Assembly (NCBI RefSeq): GCF_010500895.1
Contig: NZ_JAAAWO010000005.1
Coordinates: 62,001-126,000 of the forward strand
DNA length: 64,000 bases
Source: Alteromonas genovensis
GTDB taxonomy: Bacteria; Pseudomonadota; Gammaproteobacteria; Enterobacterales; Alteromonadaceae
Direction: 5' to 3'
Made by a program: the position numbers and the translations under genes. Of this stretch, positions 1 to 8,917 are shown piece by piece. The stretch's first letter is position 1. The number at the start of each line of letters is the position of its first letter. A model generated the notes under the pieces. The model ran no database searches and was not told the DNA's origin. It worked only from the letters and a program-made list of their open reading frames with translations.

Positions 1-1
1 G

Positions 2-2074
2 GGCGGTATCAATGCAGGGATCACTAACCCTACCGTTGTAAACAATAGCGTGATTGGCGGCACATTTTCACGCACAGACAATAGCTTTACTCGCGTAGAG
101 TTGGTAAACGATGACAATCAAGATTTTGATAGCGTTGCAAACTTTGGTGTGAACGCCAATTGGGAAATAAGTGCCGACCTAGCGGTTCAGTTTGATATTT
201 CTCGTTCTACTGCTGAAAGCGACTTTAGAAACGGTTTATTGTGGTCTTTAGTGGGAGAAGACGCCAATGTAGCCAATCCGGTTTTCGATGAGAACGTGCA
301 AATATCGTATTTGCTCAATGGATTAGACCTACCTGACCTAGGTTTTAATCAAATGAGCGCATTCACCGACACCGACCGCGTGATGGTAAGCAAGTATGGT
401 ATTTACCCGTTTGAAAATAAAGACGAATTAGATGCCTACAGAATTGATTTTCAATATTTTATAGATTCACCCGTTATATCCGGCTTGGAATTTGGTTACC
501 GCTATTCAGACAGAGAATATAACAACGATCGCTCTGTGTTTGAGTATGGAAACGACAGCGCATTCTCAGTAAGCCAACCGCCGCTAAAACTAACCTCCGA
601 GATGGTGGAACAGGTAGACTGGAGCGGCGACTTTGGCTATTTCCCCAGTTATCTGTCAGTAGATTTGGACAGTGCACTAAACGCGTGGTTTCCAGACGGC
701 AGGCCGGTACCGGTTCAAACTTGGGGGCCTGGTGCTGCAGGGGTAATAAATGGCCCAGGCACAGGACCGGCAACTGCTTGGACGTTACAAGAAAGTGGCG
801 ACGTATTTGAAACTGTGAATTCAGCCTACTTAATGGCAGCAATCAATACGGAAATTGGAAGTTTACCTGTCACCGGTAACGTGGGGGTACGTTATGTAAA
901 AAGTAAACAACGCTCAACCACGCTTCAGCGTGCCACGCAGCTAATTTCTGATTTAGAAACCGGCGCAACCGAAGAAGTTAGCGACCCAACTGCGGGTGCG
1001 CAAAACATTACCGATGATGTAGGCCTTATTAATAACTTTTATCGACCTGCATTACTTAGCCACGAATACAGCGATGTGCTGCCTTCAATCAACCTAAATT
1101 TTCAGCTTAACGACGATATGCAATTACGTGTAGCTGCTGCAAAGGTTATGGGGCGGGCACCAATAAATCGTTTTGCTGCAAATGCTTCGACAAACGTAGA
1201 GGTAGTTACCGCGTTTCAAGACCGAGATTCTGGGGAAATAACCCTATCTACGCCAACTGCTCGAGTCAATGGTAACGCCCGTAATAGTCCGTATTTAGAG
1301 CCATTTTACGCCACTCAATACGACGTGTCTTGGGAGTACTATTTCAGCGAAACCGAAGGTGCATTAGTTATAGCAGGCTTCTACAAGGATATTGAATCGT
1401 TTGTTGAAGACATCGAAATAGACCCATACGACTTTGAAGGGAATGGCATTGTTACGCCTGATTCTGTGCAAGTACCGGTGTATTTAACGCCAGAATTTAC
1501 AGGCCAGGAGTCAGAGTTAGCCGTAGATGCTAACGGTGACCCGCTATTTGTTACGGTGCCTACAGAGAACGGGAGCTACAGTACAGCAGTTAACAATGCA
1601 GAAGGTGGCTACATTCGTGGTATCGAAATCGCCTATACGCAAATTTACAGCATGTTACCTGGTTTTTGGTCTGGACTAGGCATAAGCGCAAGCTACTCAT
1701 ACACAGAAAGTGAGATCCAGCGCACACTTGGCGATGGCATTTACGCAACGAACCTGCCTGGTTTGTCTGAAAACGTAGCCACTCTTACCGCATTTTGGGA
1801 ATACGAGGGATTTGAAACCCGACTTTCCACACGCTTTAGAGATTCGTTTGTTTCTCAACAAGTTGCCGTTAACGATCAGGTGGTCAATTTCGATTCTGAG
1901 CTTGTCGTTGACTATCAAGCGTCTTACGAATTGAACGAGAATTGGAGCGTATTGTTTCAGGTAAATAACCTTACCGATGAGCCCACTCGCAGCTATTTCT
2001 CGTCACAAGAACAAACCGGCACTATTCAATACTTTGGCACTCAGTACTTCTTAGGGATGACATACCGATTATGA
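2..2074 (+). CDS. TonB-dependent receptor, C-terminal part (5' end outside window)
   Basis: The frame is open from the first base of the window, so the signal peptide, plug domain and TonB box lie upstream. What remains is about 690 residues of an outer-membrane beta-barrel: alternating hydrophobic/polar strands, many aromatic residues, and a closing segment with NNLTDEPTRSYF and a terminal GMTYRL strand, typical of the large TonB-dependent receptors of Alteromonadales and Xanthomonadales. Such receptors import oligosaccharides across the outer membrane using TonB energy. The pullulanase follows 83 bases later on the same strand, which suggests co-transcription and a maltodextrin substrate. 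The family call is firm; the substrate is inferred from the neighbours only. Its promoter is outside the window. Confidence 0.9.
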   Translation, partial: GGINAGITNPTVVNNSVIGGTFSRTDNSFTRVELVNDDNQDFDSVANFGVNANWEISADLAVQFDISRSTAESDFRNGLLWSLVGEDANVANPVFDENVQISYLLNGLDLPDLGFNQMSAFTDTDRVMVSKYGIYPFENKDELDAYRIDFQYFIDSPVISGLEFGYRYSDREYNNDRSVFEYGNDSAFSVSQPPLKLTSEMVEQVDWSGDFGYFPSYLSVDLDSALNAWFPDGRPVPVQTWGPGAAGVINGPGTGPATAWTLQESGDVFETVNSAYLMAAINTEIGSLPVTGNVGVRYVKSKQRSTTLQRATQLISDLETGATEEVSDPTAGAQNITDDVGLINNFYRPALLSHEYSDVLPSINLNFQLNDDMQLRVAAAKVMGRAPINRFAANASTNVEVVTAFQDRDSGEITLSTPTARVNGNARNSPYLEPFYATQYDVSWEYYFSETEGALVIAGFYKDIESFVEDIEIDPYDFEGNGIVTPDSVQVPVYLTPEFTGQESELAVDANGDPLFVTVPTENGSYSTAVNNAEGGYIRGIEIAYTQIYSMLPGFWSGLGISASYSYTESEIQRTLGDGIYATNLPGLSENVATLTAFWEYEGFETRLSTRFRDSFVSQQVAVNDQVVNFDSELVVDYQASYELNENWSVLFQVNNLTDEPTRSYFSSQEQTGTIQYFGTQYFLGMTYRL

Positions 2075-2157
2075 AATCTTTAGCCTTGTGCAACGTTATC
2101 CCATTATTTAAAGCCAAAATAAAAGCTACAAATATAAGAACAAATCAGGAGAACACT

Positions 2158-5100
2158 ATGTTTACTCGCTTAAGAGTATGGCGGTTAGCCGTGCTGATAG
2201 TAGGCGCTTTTATGATAACAGGGTGTGGGGGCTCGGATGTAGAGTCTGGCACCAACCAATTATTAACTTGTGACGTGCCTAACGTACCCGATGAAACGGG
2301 CACTGAGTGTGTTGCGCCTCCGCCTATTGCGTGTGAAGCGCCAACTGTACCTAACGAAACCAATGACGCTTGTGTCGTCGGCGCCGATCCGTCTCTGCCT
2401 ATGCCAGTGTTTACCCCGGGGGAAAACCAAGCTGTACTGTATTACAACCGGGCAGCAGTCGATGCAGACAATAGTAGTAATGATGCGGCCTACGAAGGCT
2501 GGCGTTTACATACTTGGAATAATGATACCTGCGATGCGTATGCCGACGCCGATACAGATTGGGCTAACGGGCGTGTGCATAATGGGGTAGACGCAAACTA
2601 TGGCGCGTATTGGATTTTAGAACTCAAAGAAGGTTATGACGATTGTCACAACTTTATCATCCATAAAGGTACAGATGATGCGGGTAAAGAACTGGGCGGA
2701 GGCGATTTTCAAGCGTCTCTTGTTCAGGATGACGAAACATTTGTGCGCATGAACTTTACGCTATCAGGCGAGCCTACGCTGTTCGAATTCCCTATTATGT
2801 CTTTGGGGCCTCAGGCAGTTGATATTGAGGGTTTTGGCGCCCACTGGTTAGATGCTAATACCATATTGTGGGACGTACCTGAGTCAGTAGCCACAGTTAA
2901 ATTACATTACTCGGCTACGGCGAATTTAGAAAGTACGTTAGAAAATGGCATCAATGGAACGATTGTCGAACTGATTCCTTCAACCTTAACTGATGAGCAG
3001 GCGGCACTGGCTCCTCATTTGAGTGAACTAACTGCTTGGGAAGGTAATTGGTCTGTTGATGATGCAAAAAGCGTTATCACCACACAAACTGCGCTAGGCG
3101 GGTATGACAGCGAAGGTAATCTAGTTGCTGCAACCGGACTTCAGCTTGCTAATGCGATTGATGCATTGTTCACTCGAGGTGAAAATGATGCAGATGAAGC
3201 TCTATTAGGTGGAATTTATCACGACAGCGGCATAACTGCGGCAGTGTGGGCACCTACCGCGTCTAATGTCGAATTGCTTATTTACAACGACAATAAGAGT
3301 TTATCAGAGCGTATTGAGATGGTGCGTGATAACGATTCAGGCATTTGGAAGTACGAGGGTGATAGCACGTTAGATAGACAACTATATCGTTATGAAATAA
3401 CGGTATTTCATCCTAATACGGGCAATATAGAAACATTATTGGTCACCGACCCTTATTCAGTGTCGCTAAGCACCAATGGACGATTCTCACGCTTTGTGAA
3501 TCTTGCAGATGAAGACTTAAAACCCGAAGGGTGGGATTCTCACACAATTCCAACTATCCAAAACCCTGAAGATGCCGTGATTTACGAAGGGCATATACGA
3601 GATTTTAGTGTCTTGGACGAATCTACGTCTGAAGAAAATCGCGGCAAGTACCTCGCCTTTACGGAGGAGGGCACAGCACCTGTTGCGCATCTTCAAAAGC
3701 TCGTTGACGCAGGACTGAACTACTTTCACATTTTACCGGCAAATGATATTGCCACCATCGATGAAGACCCTACGAATACAGTTGATTTATATGACACCGT
3801 GGGAGAGCTATGTCGTTTAAATAATGAGGCAGCAGTATGCGAAGAAGAGAATGAAAATACGCGTCTGATAGACGTGTATAACAGCTACGACCCTCTTGCT
3901 GAAGCGGCAAAAGCGCAACAGCTTACTAATGATCTTCGCGGTATAGACACATTTAACTGGGGATACGATCCCCATCACTTTAATGCTCCTGAAGGAAGCT
4001 ATGCGTCAAGTGCTGAAGGTGTAGAGCGCATTAAAGAGATGCGAGCAATGGTGCAAGCGCTGCACGAAATGGGACTTCGCGTTGCGCTTGATGTTGTGTA
4101 CAACCATACAAACGCGTCGGGGGTATTTTCAAAGTCTGTACTCGATAAAACGGTACCAGGGTACTACCACCGTTATGAGGTAGATACTGGAGCGATTGTT
4201 CGCGAAACATGCTGTGATGATACAGAACCGCGCAATGTGATGATGGAAAAGTTTATGGAGGACTCTTTGCTCATGTGGGCTGAGCACTACAAATATGACT
4301 CTTTCCGTTTTGACATTATGAGCCAGGCAACTAAAGACACTATGCTGCGTTTGCGTGAAGCGGTGCAGACAGTTGATGAAGATAATTATTTCTACGGCGA
4401 GGGGTGGACCAAGATAGAGCGGGGTTATGAGCAGGCTAATCAGCTAAATATGGCAGGTTCTGAAATTGGCACGTTTAACGATCGTATTCGCGAGGCCATC
4501 CGTCAGGGGAACATTTTCTCTCCTGACTCAGACGCGCTGCTTAGCGACCAAGACCGCGTAAAAATGAGCTTGATTGGCACACTGAAAGACTACGTTCTAG
4601 AGACTTCATCGGGTAGTGCGGGGGCCACCAGTAATTTAGGCGGTTACGCTGAAGATCCGGCAGACATCATTAACTATGTGTCTAAGCATGATAATGAAAC
4701 CCTTTGGGATCAATTGAACTACACATTGCCGCAAGACATCAGCTTGCAAGAGCGCGTTCGAGCGCAAAATGTGGCCATGGGGATTAACTTAGTCGCTCAA
4801 GGCATTCCGTTTCTACAAATGGGCGGCGACATGCTGCGCTCTAAGTCTATGGACCGCAATACCTATGATTCCGGTGACTGGTTTAACTATGTTGACTTTA
4901 CCTATGGCACCAACAACTGGAATGTAGGTTTACCACTTGCGCAAGACAATGAGGCTCGCTGGGAAGAAATGGGCGAGCTCATTTACAACCCAGAGCGCGC
5001 CGCATCGACAGCTGACATAATGTTTGCCTCTGATGTGTTTGCAGAGCTACTTTCAATTCGGATGTCCAGCCCCTTGTTTAGGTTAACTAACGCTCGCGAT

Positions 5101-6489
5101 ATTATCGATCGCATTGGTTTTCATAATATTGGCAGTAATCAGCAAAAAGGCTTAATTGCCATGAGCATCGACGATGGTGCTGCCCAAACTGATGATACTG
5201 TTCGTGCCGATATTGATATGATGAATGACGCGATTATGGTTCTGATTAACTCGGGCTATAATGAGAAAACCATTACAGTAAATACTGCCACAGGCTTTAT
5301 TTTACATGCTACTCATGCAAATTCAGTTGACAGCAGCGTGCGAGGCGCAATGTTTACAGAAGGTGATGATGGCAATGGCACTTTTACTGTACCAGCGTTA
5401 ACCATTGCCGTTTTTGTTAAGCCTCAATCCGGTGCGCAAGGCTACGGGCTAAGTGCATTTGCGACATCAGGCGCTCCTGATGTGGTGCCTTATGGCGATA
5501 CTACGGCCTATTTACGTGGCGACATGAATGGATGGTCTTTAGATAATGCATTTACCTATCAAGGTGACGGTATTTATAACGTTTCGGTACCGCTTGTTGG
5601 CGGGACGACCTATGGGTTTAAGTTTGCATCTGAAGACTGGGATACGGTGAACTTCGGAGCAGTAGAAGGTGATGATGGTACGGTAACGGATGGCGTTGAA
5701 AAAGTATTAGGTAGAACCAATACAAACCTTGCGTTTACGCCGTCAATCGATGCTACGTATCTATTTACTATTAATGCCAGTGAAAGCGAAGCGCCAGTGT
5801 TGACAGTAGAGAATGAGGAGCCCTATGTTGGCACGCCAGTGTATCTTCGTGGTGCAATGAACGATTGGGGAACCGCTGAAGAATTCCAGTACCAAGGAAG
5901 CCGTATCTATACGTTTGCTCGAGATATAGAGCCTGGTACCTATGAATTTAAAGTCGCTTCTGAAGACTGGAGTACCGTTAATTTCGGAGCGCTTAGTAGC
6001 GACGACAGTGATAGAAATGTGGTTGTTGGGCAGTCCGTTGGATTGGCAGCGACCAATGATAACCTTATCCTCACTATTGAAAATGCCGATCGCTATGTAT
6101 TTGTTTTTAATGTGTCAAATGAGGATGCACCTACTATTGGTGTGTACAAAGAGGATTTCTGGGGTGAAACCGATGTATATGTTCGTGGTGGCATGAATGG
6201 TTGGGAGGCCGTTGATAGGTTCTCCTATTTAGGTGCTGGTGATTATGTTGCTGAGGTAGAGTTGAGTGCTGGAGCGGTTGAGTTCAAAGTCGCCTCAGAA
6301 GATTGGTCAACGGTAAACTTAGGCAACCCTAATGACTCAGCGACCAATGCGGTAAGTGTAGGTACACCAAAAATTCTGGGAAGTAGTAATAACAACCTGA
6401 TGATAGATGTGGCTGAAGCTGGGCTGTATGAATTCAAAGTTTCAGGTCCTGATGGTGCAATGCCAACGCTGACTGTTTCCATGAAGTAA
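2158..6489 (+). CDS. pulA: pullulanase-type alpha-1,6-glucosidase, secreted lipoprotein
   Basis: Hydrolyses alpha-1,6 branch points in pullulan, starch or glycogen. The start at 2158 (1443 residues) follows AGGAG and begins a lipoprotein signal with lipobox ITGC; an earlier in-frame ATG at 2071 overlaps the receptor stop codon and would bury that signal. Order: lipobox; two short Cys-bounded segments (residues 38-73); a CBM41-like starch-binding domain with WRLHTWN and HNFIIHKGTDDAGKE; a CBM48-like domain; the GH13 barrel with FNWGYDP (the pullulanase YNWGYDP signature), DVVYNHT, nucleophile D719 in FRFD, acid/base E748 in YGEGW and D845 in KHDNE; a DUF3372-like C-terminal domain; then three tandem domains of about 110 residues. 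The length exceeds typical pullulanases because of these. Probably anchored at the cell surface and co-transcribed with the receptor. Confidence 0.93.
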   Translation: MFTRLRVWRLAVLIVGAFMITGCGGSDVESGTNQLLTCDVPNVPDETGTECVAPPPIACEAPTVPNETNDACVVGADPSLPMPVFTPGENQAVLYYNRAAVDADNSSNDAAYEGWRLHTWNNDTCDAYADADTDWANGRVHNGVDANYGAYWILELKEGYDDCHNFIIHKGTDDAGKELGGGDFQASLVQDDETFVRMNFTLSGEPTLFEFPIMSLGPQAVDIEGFGAHWLDANTILWDVPESVATVKLHYSATANLESTLENGINGTIVELIPSTLTDEQAALAPHLSELTAWEGNWSVDDAKSVITTQTALGGYDSEGNLVAATGLQLANAIDALFTRGENDADEALLGGIYHDSGITAAVWAPTASNVELLIYNDNKSLSERIEMVRDNDSGIWKYEGDSTLDRQLYRYEITVFHPNTGNIETLLVTDPYSVSLSTNGRFSRFVNLADEDLKPEGWDSHTIPTIQNPEDAVIYEGHIRDFSVLDESTSEENRGKYLAFTEEGTAPVAHLQKLVDAGLNYFHILPANDIATIDEDPTNTVDLYDTVGELCRLNNEAAVCEEENENTRLIDVYNSYDPLAEAAKAQQLTNDLRGIDTFNWGYDPHHFNAPEGSYASSAEGVERIKEMRAMVQALHEMGLRVALDVVYNHTNASGVFSKSVLDKTVPGYYHRYEVDTGAIVRETCCDDTEPRNVMMEKFMEDSLLMWAEHYKYDSFRFDIMSQATKDTMLRLREAVQTVDEDNYFYGEGWTKIERGYEQANQLNMAGSEIGTFNDRIREAIRQGNIFSPDSDALLSDQDRVKMSLIGTLKDYVLETSSGSAGATSNLGGYAEDPADIINYVSKHDNETLWDQLNYTLPQDISLQERVRAQNVAMGINLVAQGIPFLQMGGDMLRSKSMDRNTYDSGDWFNYVDFTYGTNNWNVGLPLAQDNEARWEEMGELIYNPERAASTADIMFASDVFAELLSIRMSSPLFRLTNARDIIDRIGFHNIGSNQQKGLIAMSIDDGAAQTDDTVRADIDMMNDAIMVLINSGYNEKTITVNTATGFILHATHANSVDSSVRGAMFTEGDDGNGTFTVPALTIAVFVKPQSGAQGYGLSAFATSGAPDVVPYGDTTAYLRGDMNGWSLDNAFTYQGDGIYNVSVPLVGGTTYGFKFASEDWDTVNFGAVEGDDGTVTDGVEKVLGRTNTNLAFTPSIDATYLFTINASESEAPVLTVENEEPYVGTPVYLRGAMNDWGTAEEFQYQGSRIYTFARDIEPGTYEFKVASEDWSTVNFGALSSDDSDRNVVVGQSVGLAATNDNLILTIENADRYVFVFNVSNEDAPTIGVYKEDFWGETDVYVRGGMNGWEAVDRFSYLGAGDYVAEVELSAGAVEFKVASEDWSTVNLGNPNDSATNAVSVGTPKILGSSNNNLMIDVAEAGLYEFKVSGPDGAMPTLTVSMK
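5506..6486 (+). repeat. three tandem ~110-residue domains at the pullulanase C-terminus
   Basis: Copies start near 5506, 5839 and 6175. Each begins with a Y-[LV]-R-G-x-M-N-x-W strand and, about 35 residues on, carries FK-[FV]-ASEDW-[DS]-TVN-[FL]-G. The spacing is about 112 residues. The first motif recalls CBM48/AMPK-type glycogen-binding folds, so I infer extra glucan-binding modules. Copies 2 and 3 are closest in the second motif. Confidence 0.85.
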
Positions 6490-6530
6490 ATTCTTAACAC
6501 GCTCAGCGTGTATCCGACGAAACAAATGTA

Positions 6531-6566
6531 AACCGCAATATCGACGATATTGCGGTTTTTTATTCG
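6531..6566 (+). terminator. rho-independent terminator after pullulanase
   Basis: Arms AACCGCAATATCG and CGATATTGCGGTT form a long stem followed by a T-run. It lies 42 bases after the pullulanase stop and closes the receptor-pullulanase unit. Confidence 0.85.
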
Positions 6567-6740
6567 TACCTCTTTTTTCCTTTTTTTAGTTCGCTCTCTA
6601 TCTATGCGCCTTTTATAAACCTGTTATTTTTTTGTGAATTATCCAAGTTGGTTTAATACGCCCTAATGGCGCGAATTTTGTATCACCAGCTCTATTAATG
6701 ACATTTACACAGAAATGCAATAACAGGGAAGGTTAAATGT

Positions 6741-7580
6741 ATGAAACGAGCATTAGTGGTTGAAGGTGGCGCCATGCGAGGTGTATTTGCCGCAGGTGTG
6801 TTAGACAAGCTTATGGATGAGCACTATTTTGCCTTTGACTTTGCAATTGGTGTTTCCGCGGGGGCGACTAACCTGTCTACCTATGTCACTCATATGCAGG
6901 GATTAAGCAAAAAAATTATTTTACAGTATGCGACCAAGCGAGAGTTTTTTAGTCCACTTCGCTTTGTTCAAGGTGGTCATATGACCGATGTTCATTGGTT
7001 GTGGCATCACTCAAAACAGTCTCTTGGCATACGAGCACCGCATATTGGTACTGATATCGATTTATTTGTGGGTGTTACCAATGTTAATTCTGGATTATGT
7101 GAATATTTTCAAGCGAACGAAGATAACGTTGATGATCTTATGGTTGCCTCTTGCGCTTTACCGACGGCTTTTAGGGAGCAACCGGTTATCGATGGTCGGC
7201 GCTATGTGGACGGTGGCGTTGCCGATGCCATACCTGCAAGGCAGGCTTATGCGATGGGGGCGAGAGACATTACCGTTATTTTGTCTCAGCCACCGGGGTT
7301 TACAAAGCCTGAGCTGAAATCTCCTTGGTTGTTAGAGAAAATGTATCGCGAGCAACCGGAATTGCTCCGTACGCTGATTAATCGGTCAAAAACCTATAAC
7401 GAAACCTTACACTTTCTCACTAACCCTCCAGCAGACTGCAAAATACACATTATTGCTCCTGACGCCTCCTTTAGCGTAAAGCGTTTAACTATGGACAAAA
7501 AGAAGCTTTTAAGAGGCTATGCGCAAGGCAGAAGGATGGGAAGACGTTTCTTATCTGGTCAAATGATGGATGTGGCCTGA
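6741..7580 (+). CDS. patatin-like phospholipase family protein
   Basis: A 279-residue patatin-fold serine hydrolase of the YjjU type, predicted to release fatty acids from phospholipids or other acyl esters. It shows the oxyanion motif GGAMRG (residues 9-14), the nucleophile elbow GVSAG with Ser39, and the catalytic Asp157 in VDGG, so the Ser-Asp dyad is complete. No signal peptide is visible, so it is probably cytoplasmic. The start is supported by AGGGAAGG about 7 bases upstream; a nearby ATG at 6737 is out of frame. It stands alone between the pullulanase terminator and a 764-base gap, and nothing links it to glucan metabolism except position. Confidence 0.88.
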   Translation: MKRALVVEGGAMRGVFAAGVLDKLMDEHYFAFDFAIGVSAGATNLSTYVTHMQGLSKKIILQYATKREFFSPLRFVQGGHMTDVHWLWHHSKQSLGIRAPHIGTDIDLFVGVTNVNSGLCEYFQANEDNVDDLMVASCALPTAFREQPVIDGRRYVDGGVADAIPARQAYAMGARDITVILSQPPGFTKPELKSPWLLEKMYREQPELLRTLINRSKTYNETLHFLTNPPADCKIHIIAPDASFSVKRLTMDKKKLLRGYAQGRRMGRRFLSGQMMDVA

Positions 7581-8344
7581 AACAGTAAGTCCGGTTACGT
7601 CTTATTTCACGTGCTTAGACTATGCAGCACGTTTTATCTTAACGCGCTGCCTTAGCTTACAAGGCTAATAAGCCTCATTTAATTAATGGGGTTTCGCGTT
7701 AATATGAGTAAACATATTCAATGCAAGCTGTAACAGCGTATCTTTTTTGATACATAACGCTGTTGCAGCTCAAAATTCACTCACTCTAAGAGTGTGACGA
7801 TGTATAAGAACGCAAAATCAGCGCCTTACACTGTACCCGATTGCATACATCTAAATGAGCGAAATGCACTTGTTCCAAAAACGCCTTCCTTTTATCCCGC
7901 TCAGAAATCCAATTAAAAAAGGTAAAAGAACAAATATTACTTTTAATTTTAAAGGCCATTTGACCAGCAGGTTTTGTTTAAAGTATTGAATACATTGATT
8001 TTATCGCCTCGCTCTGACTCAATTTCTTAAGTGTAAATGGTTTAACCATACTTTCCTTGTACTCTTTACATACTCTTGTAAGATATTCGCATTGCGCACT
8101 GTAATTTTTACGCACTTCTGGTTCATAAATTGCTTTAACTAAACAAAATAATAAAGCAGGTCACACAATTAAGGTTCAATTTATTGATGCGTTCTCGGTA
8201 TTTATACATTTAATTGACCTCTAAGTGACGAGTAAAAGGGCTTAAAACTTATACCTTAGCCTAATTTACGTTGCTGCGTGTGGTAGGTGGTAAGAATAAG
8301 TGGCAGTATCCGCTAACAATAAAAACAGTGAATTGAGCTGAAGT
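7581..8344. other. 764-base gap without a convincing gene
   Basis: AT-rich sequence in which no open frame shows family resemblance; the longest candidate noticed is a 38-residue frame at 7800-7916 with no clear ribosome site. It contains an imperfect hairpin at 7726-7770 and a 13-base dyad, ATGGTT-T-AACCAT, at 8037-8049. Promoters for the following methyltransferase gene probably lie in the last 150 bases. A small RNA is possible but not shown. Confidence 0.5.
7726..7770. other. imperfect inverted repeat / hairpin
   Basis: AGCTGTAACAGCG..TATC pairs with GATACATAACGCTGTTGCAGCT around a TTTTTT loop. One arm has one mismatch and three extra bases. It is not followed by a T-run, so it is not a classic terminator. 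Confidence 0.5.
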
Positions 8345-8851
8345 ATGGAACTGGCAAAACAAAAGGCCTCAATTGGCTTAATAAATCCAAAAAATCCGGT
8401 GAATGTTGCCTCTATTTTACGGGCTGCCGGCTGCTATGGTGTAGCGTCGGTTTTTTATACCGGCCAGCGATACAGATTGGCGAAGGAATTTAACGCAGAT
8501 ACAAAAGCGTTTCACAAAATTATTCCAACTATTGGTGTCGATAATTTAAAAGATGTTGTGCCTAAAGGTGCAAAAGTAGTGTGTGTTGAGTTAGTAGAAG
8601 GTGCTGTGCCATTACCGCACTTCGAACACCCAGAAAATGCGTTTTATATACTCGGTCCTGAGGACGGAAGTGTGCCAAGTGACGTTCTTACCTGGTGTGA
8701 TTATGTTGTGTACATACCAACATATTCATGTATGAACTTGGCCGCCACAGCGAATGTGCTGTTGTACGATAGATTATCAAAGTCTGATTTTGTTAGCGGG
8801 GATGCGCTAATACGGAGCAGTAGAGACACAAATAACACAACGAAAATCTAA
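8345..8851 (+). CDS. SPOUT-class RNA 2'-O-methyltransferase (TrmH/SpoU family)
   Basis: 168 residues with the SPOUT knot motifs: an N-terminal GLINPKNPVNVASILRAAG segment (motif 1), YILGPEDGSVP (motif 2) and IPT-x-x-CMNLAATANVLLYDR (motif 3), which together form the S-adenosylmethionine pocket. Family members methylate ribose 2'-OH groups of tRNA or rRNA. The length fits a catalytic domain alone, without a separate RNA-binding extension, as in TrmL-like enzymes. The target nucleotide cannot be read from sequence. It is monocistronic, with 67 bases to the next gene. Confidence 0.85.
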   Translation: MELAKQKASIGLINPKNPVNVASILRAAGCYGVASVFYTGQRYRLAKEFNADTKAFHKIIPTIGVDNLKDVVPKGAKVVCVELVEGAVPLPHFEHPENAFYILGPEDGSVPSDVLTWCDYVVYIPTYSCMNLAATANVLLYDRLSKSDFVSGDALIRSSRDTNNTTKI

Positions 8852-8917
8852 TCGGTTGTGCGTGTTTCATGTGAGCTAGGACGCTTACCAAAATGATAAA
8901 AATTTGGGAGTTTTGCG

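Noticed and set aside
2071..2157. Pullulanase start at the ATG overlapping the receptor stop
   Set aside because: It would put 29 residues before the lipoprotein signal; ATG 2158 has a good AGGAG.
7800..7916. A 38-residue reading frame in the long gap
   Set aside because: No ribosome site, no recognised domain, and no sign of coding bias.
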